From the NCBI GenBank assembly GCA_963575745.1, contig CAUYUJ010004725.1, positions 353,087 to 417,086 on the forward strand: DNA of 64,000 nt. The letters run 5' to 3'. Both the position numbers and the translations under genes were made by a program. Each line of letters starts with the position of its first letter. Positions within the stretch are counted from its first letter, which is position 1. A model generated the notes under the pieces. It was not told where the DNA came from and did not search any database. It saw nothing but the letters and a program-made list of their open reading frames with translations. Below are positions 29,401 to 38,025 of the stretch, piece by piece. This DNA comes from Prorocentrum cordatum (lineage: Eukaryota > Sar > Dinophyceae > Prorocentrales > Prorocentraceae).

Positions 29401-30445
29401 ATATCTTCCCAATTCTCTCCGTCTTTTTGCCAACGAGCACCTTCTTGGACTTCCGTAGCTTCCTCAGCCTTCTGCCATACGCATTCTGTCTTGCCCGAAA
29501 CTTCCCGCGCGTACCTTTGACATTCCGAGCCCTGCCTCCAGAAACGTCAGTGCCCAGATACGCCGTACTCTCCAAGCTGATCTTCAAATCAAGTTGAAGT
29601 CGGCGACTGACTTCATCACTTATAGCTTTGGTGCTCGCAATGATGGCAAGCTTCTCGTTGATGCTGGCCCCTAGTGCCCGTGCAACCTTGAAGAAGCCTT
29701 TGGTAGCATCCACCGCCTGGTCAATCACCCTCTGCTTGCAACTGCTGTTGACGCCAAGCGCTGTGTCATCAATGTAGGAAGCGAAACGCACCAGCGGATG
29801 CAAAGTCGTGTACATGTCGTACTGTTCGACGGCGTGAGCCTTTATCACCACGTCTGCATACGCATCGCCTGCTGGAAGCCCTGCGTTCGCATGCCTTGGT
29901 GCTCCTCCGTGGTGGAGTCGCAGTCGTATGATCCTTGGCCCCTTCCATTGATTGTATACCACCTTGGCCATTGGGACTGGCATGCCTAGGCGCATCAATT
30001 TGTCGCGCGCCTGGTCCAATCCGATCGTCTCGTAATGCTTGCTATAGTCTGCGACAATCGTGACCACGAACCTGTTCTGACATACATTCTGCTCGTTGTC
30101 CGCTGCAAGGATCCACGCACTGTCAACTGCGCTTCTCCCCGATGCCGCTCCCCAGTAATTGCGGTTCAATCTCTGCTGGATCATGTCGAGCCCAGGTCTT
30201 CTCATCTTTTGCCATACTCTGTAAGCCGCCGAGTACAGAATGATCAACCTGTGTCCTCCAGCAGCTTTGGGCAACATCGGCATCACCATCCACGTCAGTT
30301 GAATGGGAAAAACTCCGATCGCCTCCACCGCCTGGAAGATGTCGCAGAGGCCCTCCAGAGACTCATCGCTCAGGTGCTGAAAGTGCGACGGGTGGATGCC
30401 GTCCAGGCTGCTCGAGGTCTTCGTGGTGAACTCCTTCGACGCTGC
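25733..30445 (-). CDS. LINE ORF2, main part: reverse transcriptase, zinc knuckle, RNase H
   Basis: This continues the endonuclease frame after a TGA at 30446-30448; the first ATG is at 30328. Counting from that ATG, the RT has VVTIVADYSKHYETIG (Asp94), GLPAGDAYADV (about 150) and SYIDDTALG (185-188), all catalytic boxes intact. A knuckle CxC...CECGDEDTLVHRLAEC lies at about 510-546. RNase H follows with SFDGSC (Asp631), AEYLAY (Glu681), YADFMG (Asp701) and ANVYADVRA (Asp770), a full acidic set. A second Cys/His cluster comes after it (CKACLKL; FVCVGCGAWA). Then KEAGAGPQP repeats and the 183-bp repeat tail. It would copy the element at the target site. Confidence 0.88.
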   Translation of the reverse strand, partial: AASKEFTTKTSSSLDGIHPSHFQHLSDESLEGLCDIFQAVEAIGVFPIQLTWMVMPMLPKAAGGHRLIILYSAAYRVWQKMRRPGLDMIQQRLNRNYWGAASGRSAVDSAWILAADNEQNVCQNRFVVTIVADYSKHYETIGLDQARDKLMRLGMPVPMAKVVYNQWKGPRIIRLRLHHGGAPRHANAGLPAGDAYADVVIKAHAVEQYDMYTTLHPLVRFASYIDDTALGVNSSCKQRVIDQAVDATKGFFKVARALGASINEKLAIIASTKAISDEVSRRLQLDLKISLESTAYLGTDVSGGRARNVKGTRGKFRARQNAYGRRLRKLRKSKKVLVGKKTERIGKIYRVGARPAYTFGVEVNGVNDVELLQLRREYNKHVKPNHGGTSASAKLVLLGDPAATQALAPALQWSRMAWAATARPDTAAVPFELLEAWWRRAVTEPGEVKQWSKTRGPLQRAAFSVQRAGWQTRTGCLWINHRGDEVHVGQLTPGLLEMMLRQGPAVQHEKALAEKWDMQPYTRVTFDILRRHVKSRKFNKYQKFCIMNCACDGVWTRQKAKEKGYLTDGKCECGDEDTLVHRLAECTRPEVVEARHEAGIPESFLQELRQAPDDRVVTQGAFAYPEWETPEMQLGTGSVILDGDGNDFDCTPETMAATVLAETDLEMELSFDGSCTKPDILKLQRAGWAIALMDPHSDKVLCTMHAPVPASLPQSSAMAEYLAYAYTGQVADRPTNGYADFMGTVRLAALTHEQQLRSKSAYACVAMFAQSLPGFHFLRSVTHVKAHRSGAEYAGLDVATRRITDANVYADVRAKAGAAMHATISEDFAMAIDTATVRIKHFAQLVAAVLPLFDRDGQERWTRRAAQVKRVRSTRADGWHQREEGSFGLQCKACLKLNSPGMEVMLNGCAGTPTFLKAFLNQPLGHHLVAVNQKGDGLSDDAVPTVFVCVGCGAWAQQRRRQKLRRQCKPPTRQGIEVLTNLRRGLGPHKTLARHMDLTIPLCKLMAMTLPPIVSKTCVSRPVALAEVTGYEHKMAAMMERIKAKEKAKREQDDDNNTILGRTRHGDPQQGGSACMGAGAPTESLAASAPEAHQCRQVNGMPPVVQQHGDHLPAVAEDGVGDDDGARCSQDGKEAGAGPHPSSEGGKEAGAGPQPHDGDVGLARDRVGKGAGAGPQPSGRGGKEAGAGPQPNDGGAQQRGRARQPSLWALFQAASGRRAESGQKDHGPNPMGRASGDLEKQTLKAIMGAQALSGNHSGNHAARDRAENTGSLRGQEAAAVASTTRSSSRRRAEPIGMAAPSQGQRGRRAASEGALQEANGVTRWGTTWSTACTAPVALDVSPRGGAEAAGVIHPSRLSPARRGVRPQRMAAAPDTLQGVADATTRGAMRSTPCTEPVALDVSPRGGVRGTTRSTACTAPVALDVSPRGGAETAGALCPHRMSPARRGVRPRWRMAAPHESQGDAGVATRGTTRSTPCAAPVALDVSPRGGAEAAGATCPSRLSPARRGVRPQRMWAAPVETQGAADAHTRGTTWSTSCTAPVALEVPPRGGAEAAGARRPSRTTPCAARG
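26860..27070 (-). repeat. Short tandem repeat encoding KEAGAGPQP units
   Basis: Five copies of GAGGCCCTGCTCCTGCCTCC on + at 25- to 60-base spacing. On the coding strand they give Gly-Lys-Glu-Ala-Gly-Ala-Gly-Pro units in ORF2. Confidence 0.75.
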
Positions 30446-32044
30446 TCAGATCATGCCTGGACTAGGTCTATCCATGGTGCTGCGATCAGGTACCCAGACG
30501 TGCGGTGCCTCCTCAGTCGCCTGCCAGAGTTTGTGGTGCTTGGCTTCCATGTCCAAGACAATCTGGTAAGGGTGTCCGCTCATGCCGTCTGTGGTGGTCT
30601 TGCATACTACCGTTGGCGCCTGCACACTGTTGATCTTGGTTGCACGATGGAATCGCCCAGCGCCTCCCGCACATGCAATATCGCACCAGTCCTTCCAGCG
30701 AGCAGCACTATCTCGGTCTGCCTGCTGCTTCGCATACTCAATATCTCCTTCGCATTCAGCAAGAGATTCATGTAGATCTTCGCTGGATGTTGAGACATGA
30801 CCAATCAACCGTCTTGCTCGTGTGACAGAAGCGTCTAGACGATGATTAACATTTTGGCCCGCATAATCGGTCTCCAGGAAGCCTTGGATTTCATCAGCGA
30901 GTTGCCTTTCTTGCTCTTGGCCTCTGCCGTTCTTGAGCATAGCGATCCCTCTGACTGCATCTGCAAGCCATTGCCATCCATCAGCGACTGCCTGGATACC
31001 TTCAGCGTCTTGTCCCTCATATGCATAAGATATCCACTTGGGTCGGATCATACCCTTGAAGTGCTCTGGTGCCTTGATGAACGTGCCCGTGATGTGGCCA
31101 AGCCTTACTGCAGCCTTGCACGCCCAGAAGCCCCAAGCTCGTGATAGTACCTTCCACGCCACTGCTACTGGAGCAACCGCTGGTTGGCGGGACGCTTCTG
31201 CAACATAGCTCCGCTCGAACTCCCAGTCGGCGTCGTACCACAATGGGCCCACAACTATGTCAGGTGCAATCTTGGTCCCTCCAACGTATGTAAGGTATTG
31301 CATTGTCGTTCCTTGGCCACATAGCGATAGCTGGACAGGTCGGTGCGGTGTCTTATGCCATGTCTTGTCCACCTGGCATTTCCTCATGAGCCTCATGGCT
31401 CCAGAACTTAGGGCGAATAAATCAATCGTTGTTGCGCTGGTCGGTCCCCTGCATGTGACCTGGCCTGGGCTGACAAGCCCGACTTGTGCATGCACTGGGA
31501 AACCCGATGCCTCAACCTCCTCGATCGACATATTCCAATCGCCTCCTACCACGCATGGGTACTGTTGTCCTGCCATAGCGAGCCCTACGTTCATGAGGAT
31601 CCTGGCATTCCTCGTCGTCATGCCCTCGGCCGTGTGCAGGTAAATGTTGAAGACGTTGAGTGGTGGCCATCCTTCCAACTCCACGAGCACGTGCTGCGCT
31701 CGATGGGCTACCAACTCAGACCCGAAGGCAATCTGCTCATTCGTCTCGCTTTGTCTTCGAGCCGCCGTAGGTGCAGGATACTCAGGGCCTCGTAACCCCA
31801 CGCCTTCCCTTGCGAAAATAGCTAATCCGCCTGACGGGAGATGTCCATCAGTAGGCTTCCCAGGAATAACCATCATCTGCCACTTGCGGGAGCTAGCCCA
31901 TGTACTGAGTGCTTCGCATTCCCAGTCATAGTGTCCTATTTCTTGCGCTAGAACAACCAGCGCACGAGTCCTCTCCAATCGAAGCTTAAGCGTCCGCTTT
32001 CCTTGACTGGCATTGAAGGTCTCGAACAAATGCTCGCTCACCAT
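30446..32044 (-). CDS. LINE ORF2, N-terminal part: APE-type endonuclease
   Basis: The ATG at 32044 lies 71 bases after the ORF1 stop. The endonuclease motifs are in order: FNAS (Asn11), LAQEIG (Glu35), NIYLHTAEG (about 133-141), GGDWNM (Asp169, Asn171), ATTIDLF (Asp208) and TPHRPVQLS (His234). After it comes a linker of about 290 residues with LADEIQGFLETDYAGQNVNH. The frame ends at TGA 30446-30448, but the same frame runs on through KEFTTK and SLDGIHPSHF into the RT, so the stop is a single substitution or a recoding site. The frame upstream of 32044 to 33709 is a shadow of ORF1. Confidence 0.85.
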   Translation of the reverse strand: MVSEHLFETFNASQGKRTLKLRLERTRALVVLAQEIGHYDWECEALSTWASSRKWQMMVIPGKPTDGHLPSGGLAIFAREGVGLRGPEYPAPTAARRQSETNEQIAFGSELVAHRAQHVLVELEGWPPLNVFNIYLHTAEGMTTRNARILMNVGLAMAGQQYPCVVGGDWNMSIEEVEASGFPVHAQVGLVSPGQVTCRGPTSATTIDLFALSSGAMRLMRKCQVDKTWHKTPHRPVQLSLCGQGTTMQYLTYVGGTKIAPDIVVGPLWYDADWEFERSYVAEASRQPAVAPVAVAWKVLSRAWGFWACKAAVRLGHITGTFIKAPEHFKGMIRPKWISYAYEGQDAEGIQAVADGWQWLADAVRGIAMLKNGRGQEQERQLADEIQGFLETDYAGQNVNHRLDASVTRARRLIGHVSTSSEDLHESLAECEGDIEYAKQQADRDSAARWKDWCDIACAGGAGRFHRATKINSVQAPTVVCKTTTDGMSGHPYQIVLDMEAKHHKLWQATEEAPHVWVPDRSTMDRPSPGMI

Positions 32045-32114
32045 GGATACAGGCGCAGGGACAGCACATGTCTTTCCACGACGTACGAGAAGCCCACTTA
32101 TTCTCGGCAGGGTG

Positions 32115-33365
32115 CTAGGATTTACACCCTCCTGTTGGTACTGCGGACACTTCATCTGTTTTCCGAAACTTGGTTTTCTGGATATCGGCCACCATGTCGG
32201 ATAGCTGGTCCATGGAGATGTCGTTGCCTTGTTCTCCCTTGCATAGCTTGGTATGAAGAGCTTCGACGTCCTCCGTGGTCCACTGGATGCCGTTGGCCCG
32301 CTTGGAGGACTCGCCGTTCTCGCCATTGGTGTTGCCTTCGCCTCCGCTACTTGACCCATCAAGGCCGTCGTCAGAATCAGGGCCAACAGGAACTTGCGTT
32401 CCATTACTTGACGCAGGCGACTTGGGGATGGACACCTCCAGCTTCCTCTGCGCCAGCTTTTGCAGCTTCTGGAAATTGGCGTCAGCACGGCACTGGTGAT
32501 AGAACTGCAGCAGTCCTGGATCCTCCTGGAAGTCCGTGAGGTTGACGTCGAGCACCATGATATCCTCGGGGTTGATCGGACCAGCTTCATCGGAAGCTTC
32601 GCCTCGGGCAACTTGAACTTGCCGCTGATGACGCTCTGCCTCCGCTTTGAACTGCTCAACCTCGACTTTCTTCGCCCCGATCGATGACGACTTTTCCGAA
32701 ATCTTCTCCTGCAGTCGTTGAAGCTGCAGCAGCATCTCCTCGTGATCCTTCGTGGGCTTGTCGAGCTGCGTTCTGCTGCGCTCCAGCTTCTGCGACGCCA
32801 GCTTGCGCGCCGTTGCTGGGGGCCGCAGGTCGCGGATCTGCTCCCTGAGCTTGTCAATCTCTGCCTTGTGGTACGCGTGTGCCGCGCCATCCTGCTCTTC
32901 ATATTTGACAGCTTCCTTGAGGGCGCGCTCGTGATAGTTGATCTTCTCCTGCAGGGCCGTCCTCTTGGCGAAGCTGGGGTCCTTCTCGTTCTTCTCTTCC
33001 GTGACCTGGTGCTGGTCGCCTTCCGACCGAGTCCATGGTGTGGGGCCACTCTTGCCGACGAGACTCCGCAACTTCGCGAGCTCTGCTTCCATGAGCTTGA
33101 ACTTGGAGCACCAAGGGGCGGGCTTCTCGGAGAGCCCGCTTCCTCCTGCTCGCTTTGACGGTGCATCACCTGCTCGTGCAGCAGCATCTGCCTTCTTGGC
33201 CGCGTTGATGATGCGCTGGGGCGCATGCTTGCCACAGGTGCACTCGATGCGGCACGCCCAATTGCCGTCCATGCCACAGGAGCAGCTCCAGTATGGCTTC
33301 TTCGAACCTCGTAGCACCCTCTGCCGCGGCTGCTGCTCCTGCGCTTTGGCCGGCGCTGGCGCCAT
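32115..33365 (-). CDS. LINE ORF1: zinc finger and coiled coil protein
   Basis: The start at ATG 33365 gives 416 residues; 210 upstream codons are open but low-complexity. Residues about 25-50 hold YWSCSCGMDGNWACRIECTC, a Trp-x-Cys-x-Cys...Cys-x-x-Cys pattern like a RanBP2-type or related knuckle. Residues 110-270 are heptad-like (KEAVKYEEQDGAAHAYHK, then LLQLQRLQEKISEKSSSIGA), predicted coiled coil. The C-terminal part is acidic/Ser/Gly-rich, followed by a helical end with KLCKGEQGNDISMDQLSDMV. LINE ORF1 proteins bind the element RNA and form multimers; here that role is inferred from position and layout. It ends at 32115, just before ORF2. Confidence 0.75.
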   Translation of the reverse strand: MAPAPAKAQEQQPRQRVLRGSKKPYWSCSCGMDGNWACRIECTCGKHAPQRIINAAKKADAAARAGDAPSKRAGGSGLSEKPAPWCSKFKLMEAELAKLRSLVGKSGPTPWTRSEGDQHQVTEEKNEKDPSFAKRTALQEKINYHERALKEAVKYEEQDGAAHAYHKAEIDKLREQIRDLRPPATARKLASQKLERSRTQLDKPTKDHEEMLLQLQRLQEKISEKSSSIGAKKVEVEQFKAEAERHQRQVQVARGEASDEAGPINPEDIMVLDVNLTDFQEDPGLLQFYHQCRADANFQKLQKLAQRKLEVSIPKSPASSNGTQVPVGPDSDDGLDGSSSGGEGNTNGENGESSKRANGIQWTTEDVEALHTKLCKGEQGNDISMDQLSDMVADIQKTKFRKTDEVSAVPTGGCKS

Positions 33366-33641
33366 AGCCCCTGCTGAGGAGCCGTGATGGCTGTCCAGGC
33401 GCTGGGCCGCACTGCGCAGCCTCGCCGCCAGGCCTGGAGACAGGCGACCCGCCCAGGCGTGGAGGAGGGCGCGATCCTCCTTGCGTCGAAGTCGCGCTCG
33501 ATGGTGGGCGGCGGCCTCCCTGGGAGCCGCCGTCGCGCGAGCGCTAGTCTCAGCGCGCGTCGGGAGCCGAATCCCCCTCGCCTGCACCCCGCAGGCGCCC
33601 GAAGGGGGGCGGCAGCCCCTCGCGAGCCGAAAAACTGGGGG

Positions 33642-33680
33642 AGGAGGAGGAGGAGGAGGAGGAGCAGGAGGAGGAAGGAG
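33642..33680. repeat. GGA tract at the LINE 5' side
   Basis: GGAGGAGGAGGAGG followed by GAGCAGGAGG. It matches in kind the tract at the other end of the element (25526-25610). Confidence 0.7.
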
Positions 33681-34445
33681 GAAGTGCAGGATACGATACG
33701 ATACGACACACTTACGATCCACTGGCAGTCTGACTGAGCAACGCAATACTACACATGAGAGAAAGCGGAGCCTGGATGTACATCTGCTGGATCTGTGTAC
33801 GCTGTCAAGAGCGTCTGTCCAGATCGCTCTGCAGGGGGATGCCTCTGGCCAAATCCGAGAGCCTCCGAAAAGGGGAAACCTGGAGGCCTCGGCTAGGCAC
33901 CGCCCCACAGCTGGGCGCACAAGCGACGTCGAGAGGCCACTTGCATGCATCGTGATATGGAAGAAATGAACCGATGCGACTACACACACACGCATGCTGC
34001 ACAGTATGCACCTGCAGCAGAAGGTGGGCCCAGAACAGAAAATGACCCCCGTGCCTGAAGGCCGCCCAGTCCCACCTCATGGCTGGGGATTGGAAGTCCT
34101 GTCATCATCGCCCAAGGCTTGCGAAGGCAACTGGTAGAAGTCAGGATTGGCGGGCGCGCTCACGAGTCCATGATGGGCCTGATCGCCGATGCAATTGCAA
34201 TCTGAGGGTCCACTCGCATCTGCACAGCTCGAACCTGAGAAGTTCGCCTGACCAGATCAAGCAGGGACATAGCGAGGTGCAACTGATTCCCATAACAAAA
34301 ACCAGAATTCATGCCCAGTTGGAATCTGATAACTCAAGATTGGCTCAGCGCACCCATTCTGCAGATTGTAAACCAGTATGCTGTAAAAGGTCATCGCGAG
34401 CCATTTGAACCATGCGAGCAGATCCTTTGATGGCAACCAGCGTAG
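33681..34445. other. Region between LINE and an unknown broken gene
   Basis: Contains GATACGATACGATACGA (33699-33714), a 5-base repeat. The rest has no gene that I can support, although short frames are open on both strands. Confidence 0.4.
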
Positions 34446-35285
34446 CTAACACAGCCCCTCGTCCTCGTGCCCGCGGAGCTGCTCGTCCTGGCCCTTCTGC
34501 ATGCCGAGCTTCCCGAGGAGGCGCTCCGCTTTGCGCTCGAGCCCCCCCTTTGGGGGGGGCCCAGGCTTGCGCTGGCCCCCGTGCGCGACCAGGCTCTGGC
34601 ACATGGCTTTGCGCGCGCTGCCGACCTGCTGCCCGTTCCAGGTGACCATGCCCGCCTGGGCCTCCACAGAGAGCACGAACTGGAGTTTGAACGTGGTGGG
34701 CTTCTCCTTCTTCTTGCGATTGTAGTGCGTGGGCCTCATGCGGCAGTGCCTCACCTGATCCTGCAGCACCTGCAGGTTGCTCTCGCCGTGGGCGACGTTC
34801 GAGCCCCATTAGACCTAAAGAACTGCTTTGGCCTTCTCGGGGGTGTTCGGGTTGAGGAGGAGAGCCCTGGCCAGCGCCATCCACATGCGTGGCCGCGGAG
34901 GGCCCAGCCCGTGCGCCTTGCTCTTCTCCTTGCACGTGCTGGAGTAGAGCTTGCCCGCCTCTTGCGGCGCTATCGCGATGAAGTGTGCAGCGGGAAGCAG
35001 AAAACAGCTGAACGAGGCGCCGATCAGGTCGGCTACGTCGCGCGAGTTGGCGATGCGTGGCCTGGTCAGCCGAGCTGAGCTGCCTAGCTGCGTGGTCTCT
35101 ATGGTCTTGCGGGTGTCCTTCTTGACCTTCTCGAGCTGCGACTTGCACGGGCTCTTGGCCGCCAGTTCTCCGCCCCCGTCGCAAGGCCTGCGGAGAGGTA
35201 GACCCCAAGTTGGCAGAGCTGGCCCCTGCCCTTGGCTCGCCGCCGCCGCTGCTGGGAGCTCCGCCGCCGCTGGCCCATCTGGCAT
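34446..35285 (-). pseudogene. Unrecognised broken gene with two adjacent stops
   Basis: The ATG at 35285 opens 156 codons with an Ala/Gly/Pro-rich start, then PRIANSRDVADLIGASFSCF, QEAGKLYSSTCKEKSKAHGL and MWMALARALLLNPNTPEKAK. It stops at TAG 34815-34817 and TAA 34809-34811. In the same frame the sequence goes on as GSNVAHGESNLQVLQDQVRH, KPTTFKLQFVLSVEAQAGMV and a Lys/Gly-rich end with TAG at 34446. The balanced composition on both sides of the stops suggests a gene that was recently broken, or a short unspliced insert. It may be a host-derived retrocopy or the tail of the neighbouring LINE. No domain recognised. Confidence 0.4.
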
Positions 35286-35449
35286 CGCAGACAATTGGGA
35301 GCAGAGTGAAGTGTTCACGGCAATGTAGATGTAGTGCGTCACGCTCGAGCCCGCATAGATTACATAGTCAACGCGTGTGCGTAGCATGAGCTCCGCCCCC
35401 TGCTGTGCGAAACGCATTAGACCGACCCATAACGCATATGCCTGTGCGG

Positions 35450-35697
35450 AACGATGTCTTAACATGCTTGTAGGCCGGGCTGCGCGCCTCGAAGACCTGA
35501 CCACAGACGAAGCATTGATTACCAATAGTTAGGAGGCCCAATATGCTCTGAAGCCCGTGCCCTTGCTGCAGATGACAAGTAAGTTGCCTTTGCGTTGCAA
35601 ATCTACGCCCACATCCTCGAATACAGCATGCGCACTCGTCGTCATCATCGTCGCGCGGATCTTGTTGGAAACCTGCAGGGGCCTCAGGAACCTGCAA
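35450..35697 (-). pseudogene. C2H2-type zinc finger tail of the second LINE
   Basis: From the ATG at 35697: CxxC-type ECACCIRGCGRRF with QLTCHLQQGHG, then NQCFVCGQVFEARSPAYKH and TSFRTGIC. Two finger-like units separated by about 15 residues follow the RT. Such pairs are typical of nucleic-acid-binding tails in some LINE proteins. The frame then runs on to 35368 without clear content. Confidence 0.6.
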
Positions 35698-35743
35698 CCC
35701 TGGGGGGGGGCACTAACTGTCCAGGGCGCCGCCCGAAGTCCAC

Positions 35744-37640
35744 TCATATCCAGCCTGCCAAACCAGTCTGAAAGATCAGGGTCGTCAAAAAACGCCAGAG
35801 GTCGGGAGTCCCAGTCGTCGATTTTGTCTGGGCGCCGCCCCCCCCCCCCCCCCAGCTTACGGAGCGACTCGACATCTGCAACAGACCTGCGTGCCCACGG
35901 AGACGCGCGCTGCGTAAGCTGACCCGATTCACCAACAATCTGTATGCCGCGCTCGCGCTCTGCACGGATTGGGAAGAAAAGAGCACCCCAGTCAGCAACA
36001 TGATAGCGAGGCTGCTGGACCCACTTCTGATACCCTTCAGCCTGCAGGCTCTGAGTTCCGTCTCCAAGGGAGCGACTCGCCAAAGCTGGAGCACGCGCAA
36101 TGAAGAGGGTAGAGCGGTGGTGATCACGATGCCATTCAGTGGCCGCTCTTGCGACGCTCGACGGCCAAACTCAACTGTTTTGCTCTGCCACTTCAGAACT
36201 GACTTGGGCGCGGGGAGGAACGCCTCAAGAGGAGACACTGCAGGACCGACAGCCATGCTGAGAAACATTGCTCTCCGTTCAATATGCGGGATCCTTGGGG
36301 TGCACCAATGCTTACCCATGGACAAGTAACCAGCCGTGATTGCATCCAGTCGCGCGTGCAGTTCACTATTGAATTTGCTGTCGTGCCGCACAAGTGCGCC
36401 TAAATACCTTGAGCTATCATTCGGGGTACCTGCCATAGGAAGTGCCTGGCTCTTGACGACCTGCTTGCGAGTCTGCTGCCCTCGACCTTGGAACGAGACG
36501 ACCGACTCATTCTTAGCGGGGTTGAACATATAGTTACGCTTAGCGAAGCACTCGCTGAAGATCTGATTATAGTGCATGGGCTGCCTGCTGAGGGCGACGG
36601 CGCCATTTCCAGACAAGTCTGCGATCAGCTTTCGCAGCGCGCCATCCACGTAGCCGTGGAACGATGAGTCCAACTGCAGGGGCCCATGCCCTTCAGGCTG
36701 CAGATCAACCGCGCAGAGTTGTGCAGTGGACTCACCAGGTTCAGCAAATACCGCCTGCGCCTCCTCAAAGCAGTCTCCTATATCACGTGCAAAAACTTTG
36801 ACCGCCCACGGGCCCCCTCGCAGTGCCCCCACCCAGGGTTTGGCAAAACGATAACCATCACGTCCTCGAACACAGACAGCTGAAAATTTAAACCCCTGGT
36901 CCCTGTGCATGCGCCCCCCCCCCCCCCCCCCCCCCCCCTCATCGCCCCCGCGCTGGCCCTGGCCAAAGAATCCCAGCTGGTGGACCCGAACGCGTTAGTG
37001 AGATCCTTTTGGCCATTGGCGAATTCATAGCCAAGCTTGCGCAGCCTCCAGCCGAGCGCCCGCCGCGCCAAAAGCGGCGTTTCTCGCCGGTGACGAGAGA
37101 CGCATCCGTGAGACGAGTGGGTCCCTCGCCCTTCCCCGCGGGGCCAATGCGCGTGGATATGAGCGCTTTGCCAAAGGGGCACAGGACATGTACTGCACGC
37201 TTCCAAGATAAAGCTGCTGCCTGGGATAAGTGCCAGACCAGAGGGGCCTGTCGGGGCCGTCGAATTTTGCGCGCGAAGGAGACCGGGAATCCACGAACAG
37301 TTTGCAACTGGATGTCAGGAGCTTCGCAACCCGCCCCTCGGAAACGCTTAGCCGCGCGGCGAAGCGGGAATAAGATCATCCAAAACAGTGCTAAAGGCGC
37401 ATGCCACTCTGGAGCAGCCCGTCGACGACCTGCCTTCTTGATGCATTGCCTAACTTGTCGCAGCTTGTCTTTGGCCCACTGGAGGCCCTCCTCAGTATAT
37501 TGCCCCAAAGAATATTGCGCTTCTTGTCCGCGTTCGTCGCCATATAGGCATTCGTCGGCGCAGGCGGGCCAGTCCGCTACAGTTGCAGCCGTGCCTCCCT
37601 GAGGCGCTCGGAGGAGCCACCTATCCTGTAACTCCCTGCT
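35744..37640 (-). pseudogene. Reverse transcriptase of the second LINE
   Basis: The fingers read RKIRRPRQAPLVWHLSQAAA (about 37290-37230) and AVHVLCPFGKA. Box A, GYEFANGQKDLTNAFGS, lies at about 37030-36985 in a second frame. After a G run at 36916-36938 a third frame gives RFAKPWVGALRGGP, then SSFHGYVDGALRKLI at about 36680-36640, where the second catalytic Asp is Gly. MFNPAKNESVVSFQGRG and RYLGALVRHDSKFNSELHAR follow. A catalytic residue is lost and at least three frame changes are present, so it is inactive. Confidence 0.65.
36916..36938. repeat. Poly-C/poly-G homopolymer inside LINE RT
   Basis: A run of more than 20 C on + in the middle of the RT coding region. Confidence 0.9.
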
Positions 37641-37984
37641 GGGCGGGAGGGCCACTGGTGGACGTCGATGGTTCCACTTGTTTGGCCCCGCCCCCCTAGC
37701 AGGGAACATCCGAGATAGCCTGGCCACCTCAGCCTGCCGACCTAACTTCGTTGCCTCGCGCAGCTCGCCAGTGATATCTGACCTCCACTGCTTGAGATAC
37801 TGGCGCCGAAGAGACCTCAGGCGTTTGCTGAGGAGATAAATCTGCCGCGCAATGCGATCGAACTCTTCCGACGACACTGCAGACAGTGACATGCGCAAGT
37901 TACGCCTTTGTGTAAGGAAAGAAAGCATCTGCTGGGCCTTCTCGGGGCAATCAGATGAGCGCTGCACATTCTTCGCAAAGAGCG

Positions 37985-38025
<41 letters not shown>

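Larger units (their letters stand above)
25611..33640 (-). mobile_element. LINE (non-LTR retrotransposon), nearly intact
   Basis: On - the order is ORF1 (33365-32115), then ORF2 (32044-25733) with endonuclease, RT, Cys/His knuckle and RNase H, which is the layout of APE-type LINEs with RNase H. It is bracketed by GGA/TCC tracts at 33642-33680 and 25526-25610, so the element may have landed in a polypurine tract. I see no clear target duplication. Only one in-frame stop separates it from a full set of ORFs, which makes it the youngest-looking element here. Confidence 0.85.

Noticed and set aside
32045-33709. N-terminal half of the 1,087-codon - frame
   Set aside because: Arg/Ser-rich shadow of ORF1 in another frame. 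The endonuclease begins at 32044.
32115-33995. Full 626-codon version of LINE ORF1
   Set aside because: The first 210 codons are low-complexity and include a reverse-read GGA tract. ATG 33365 precedes the zinc motif.
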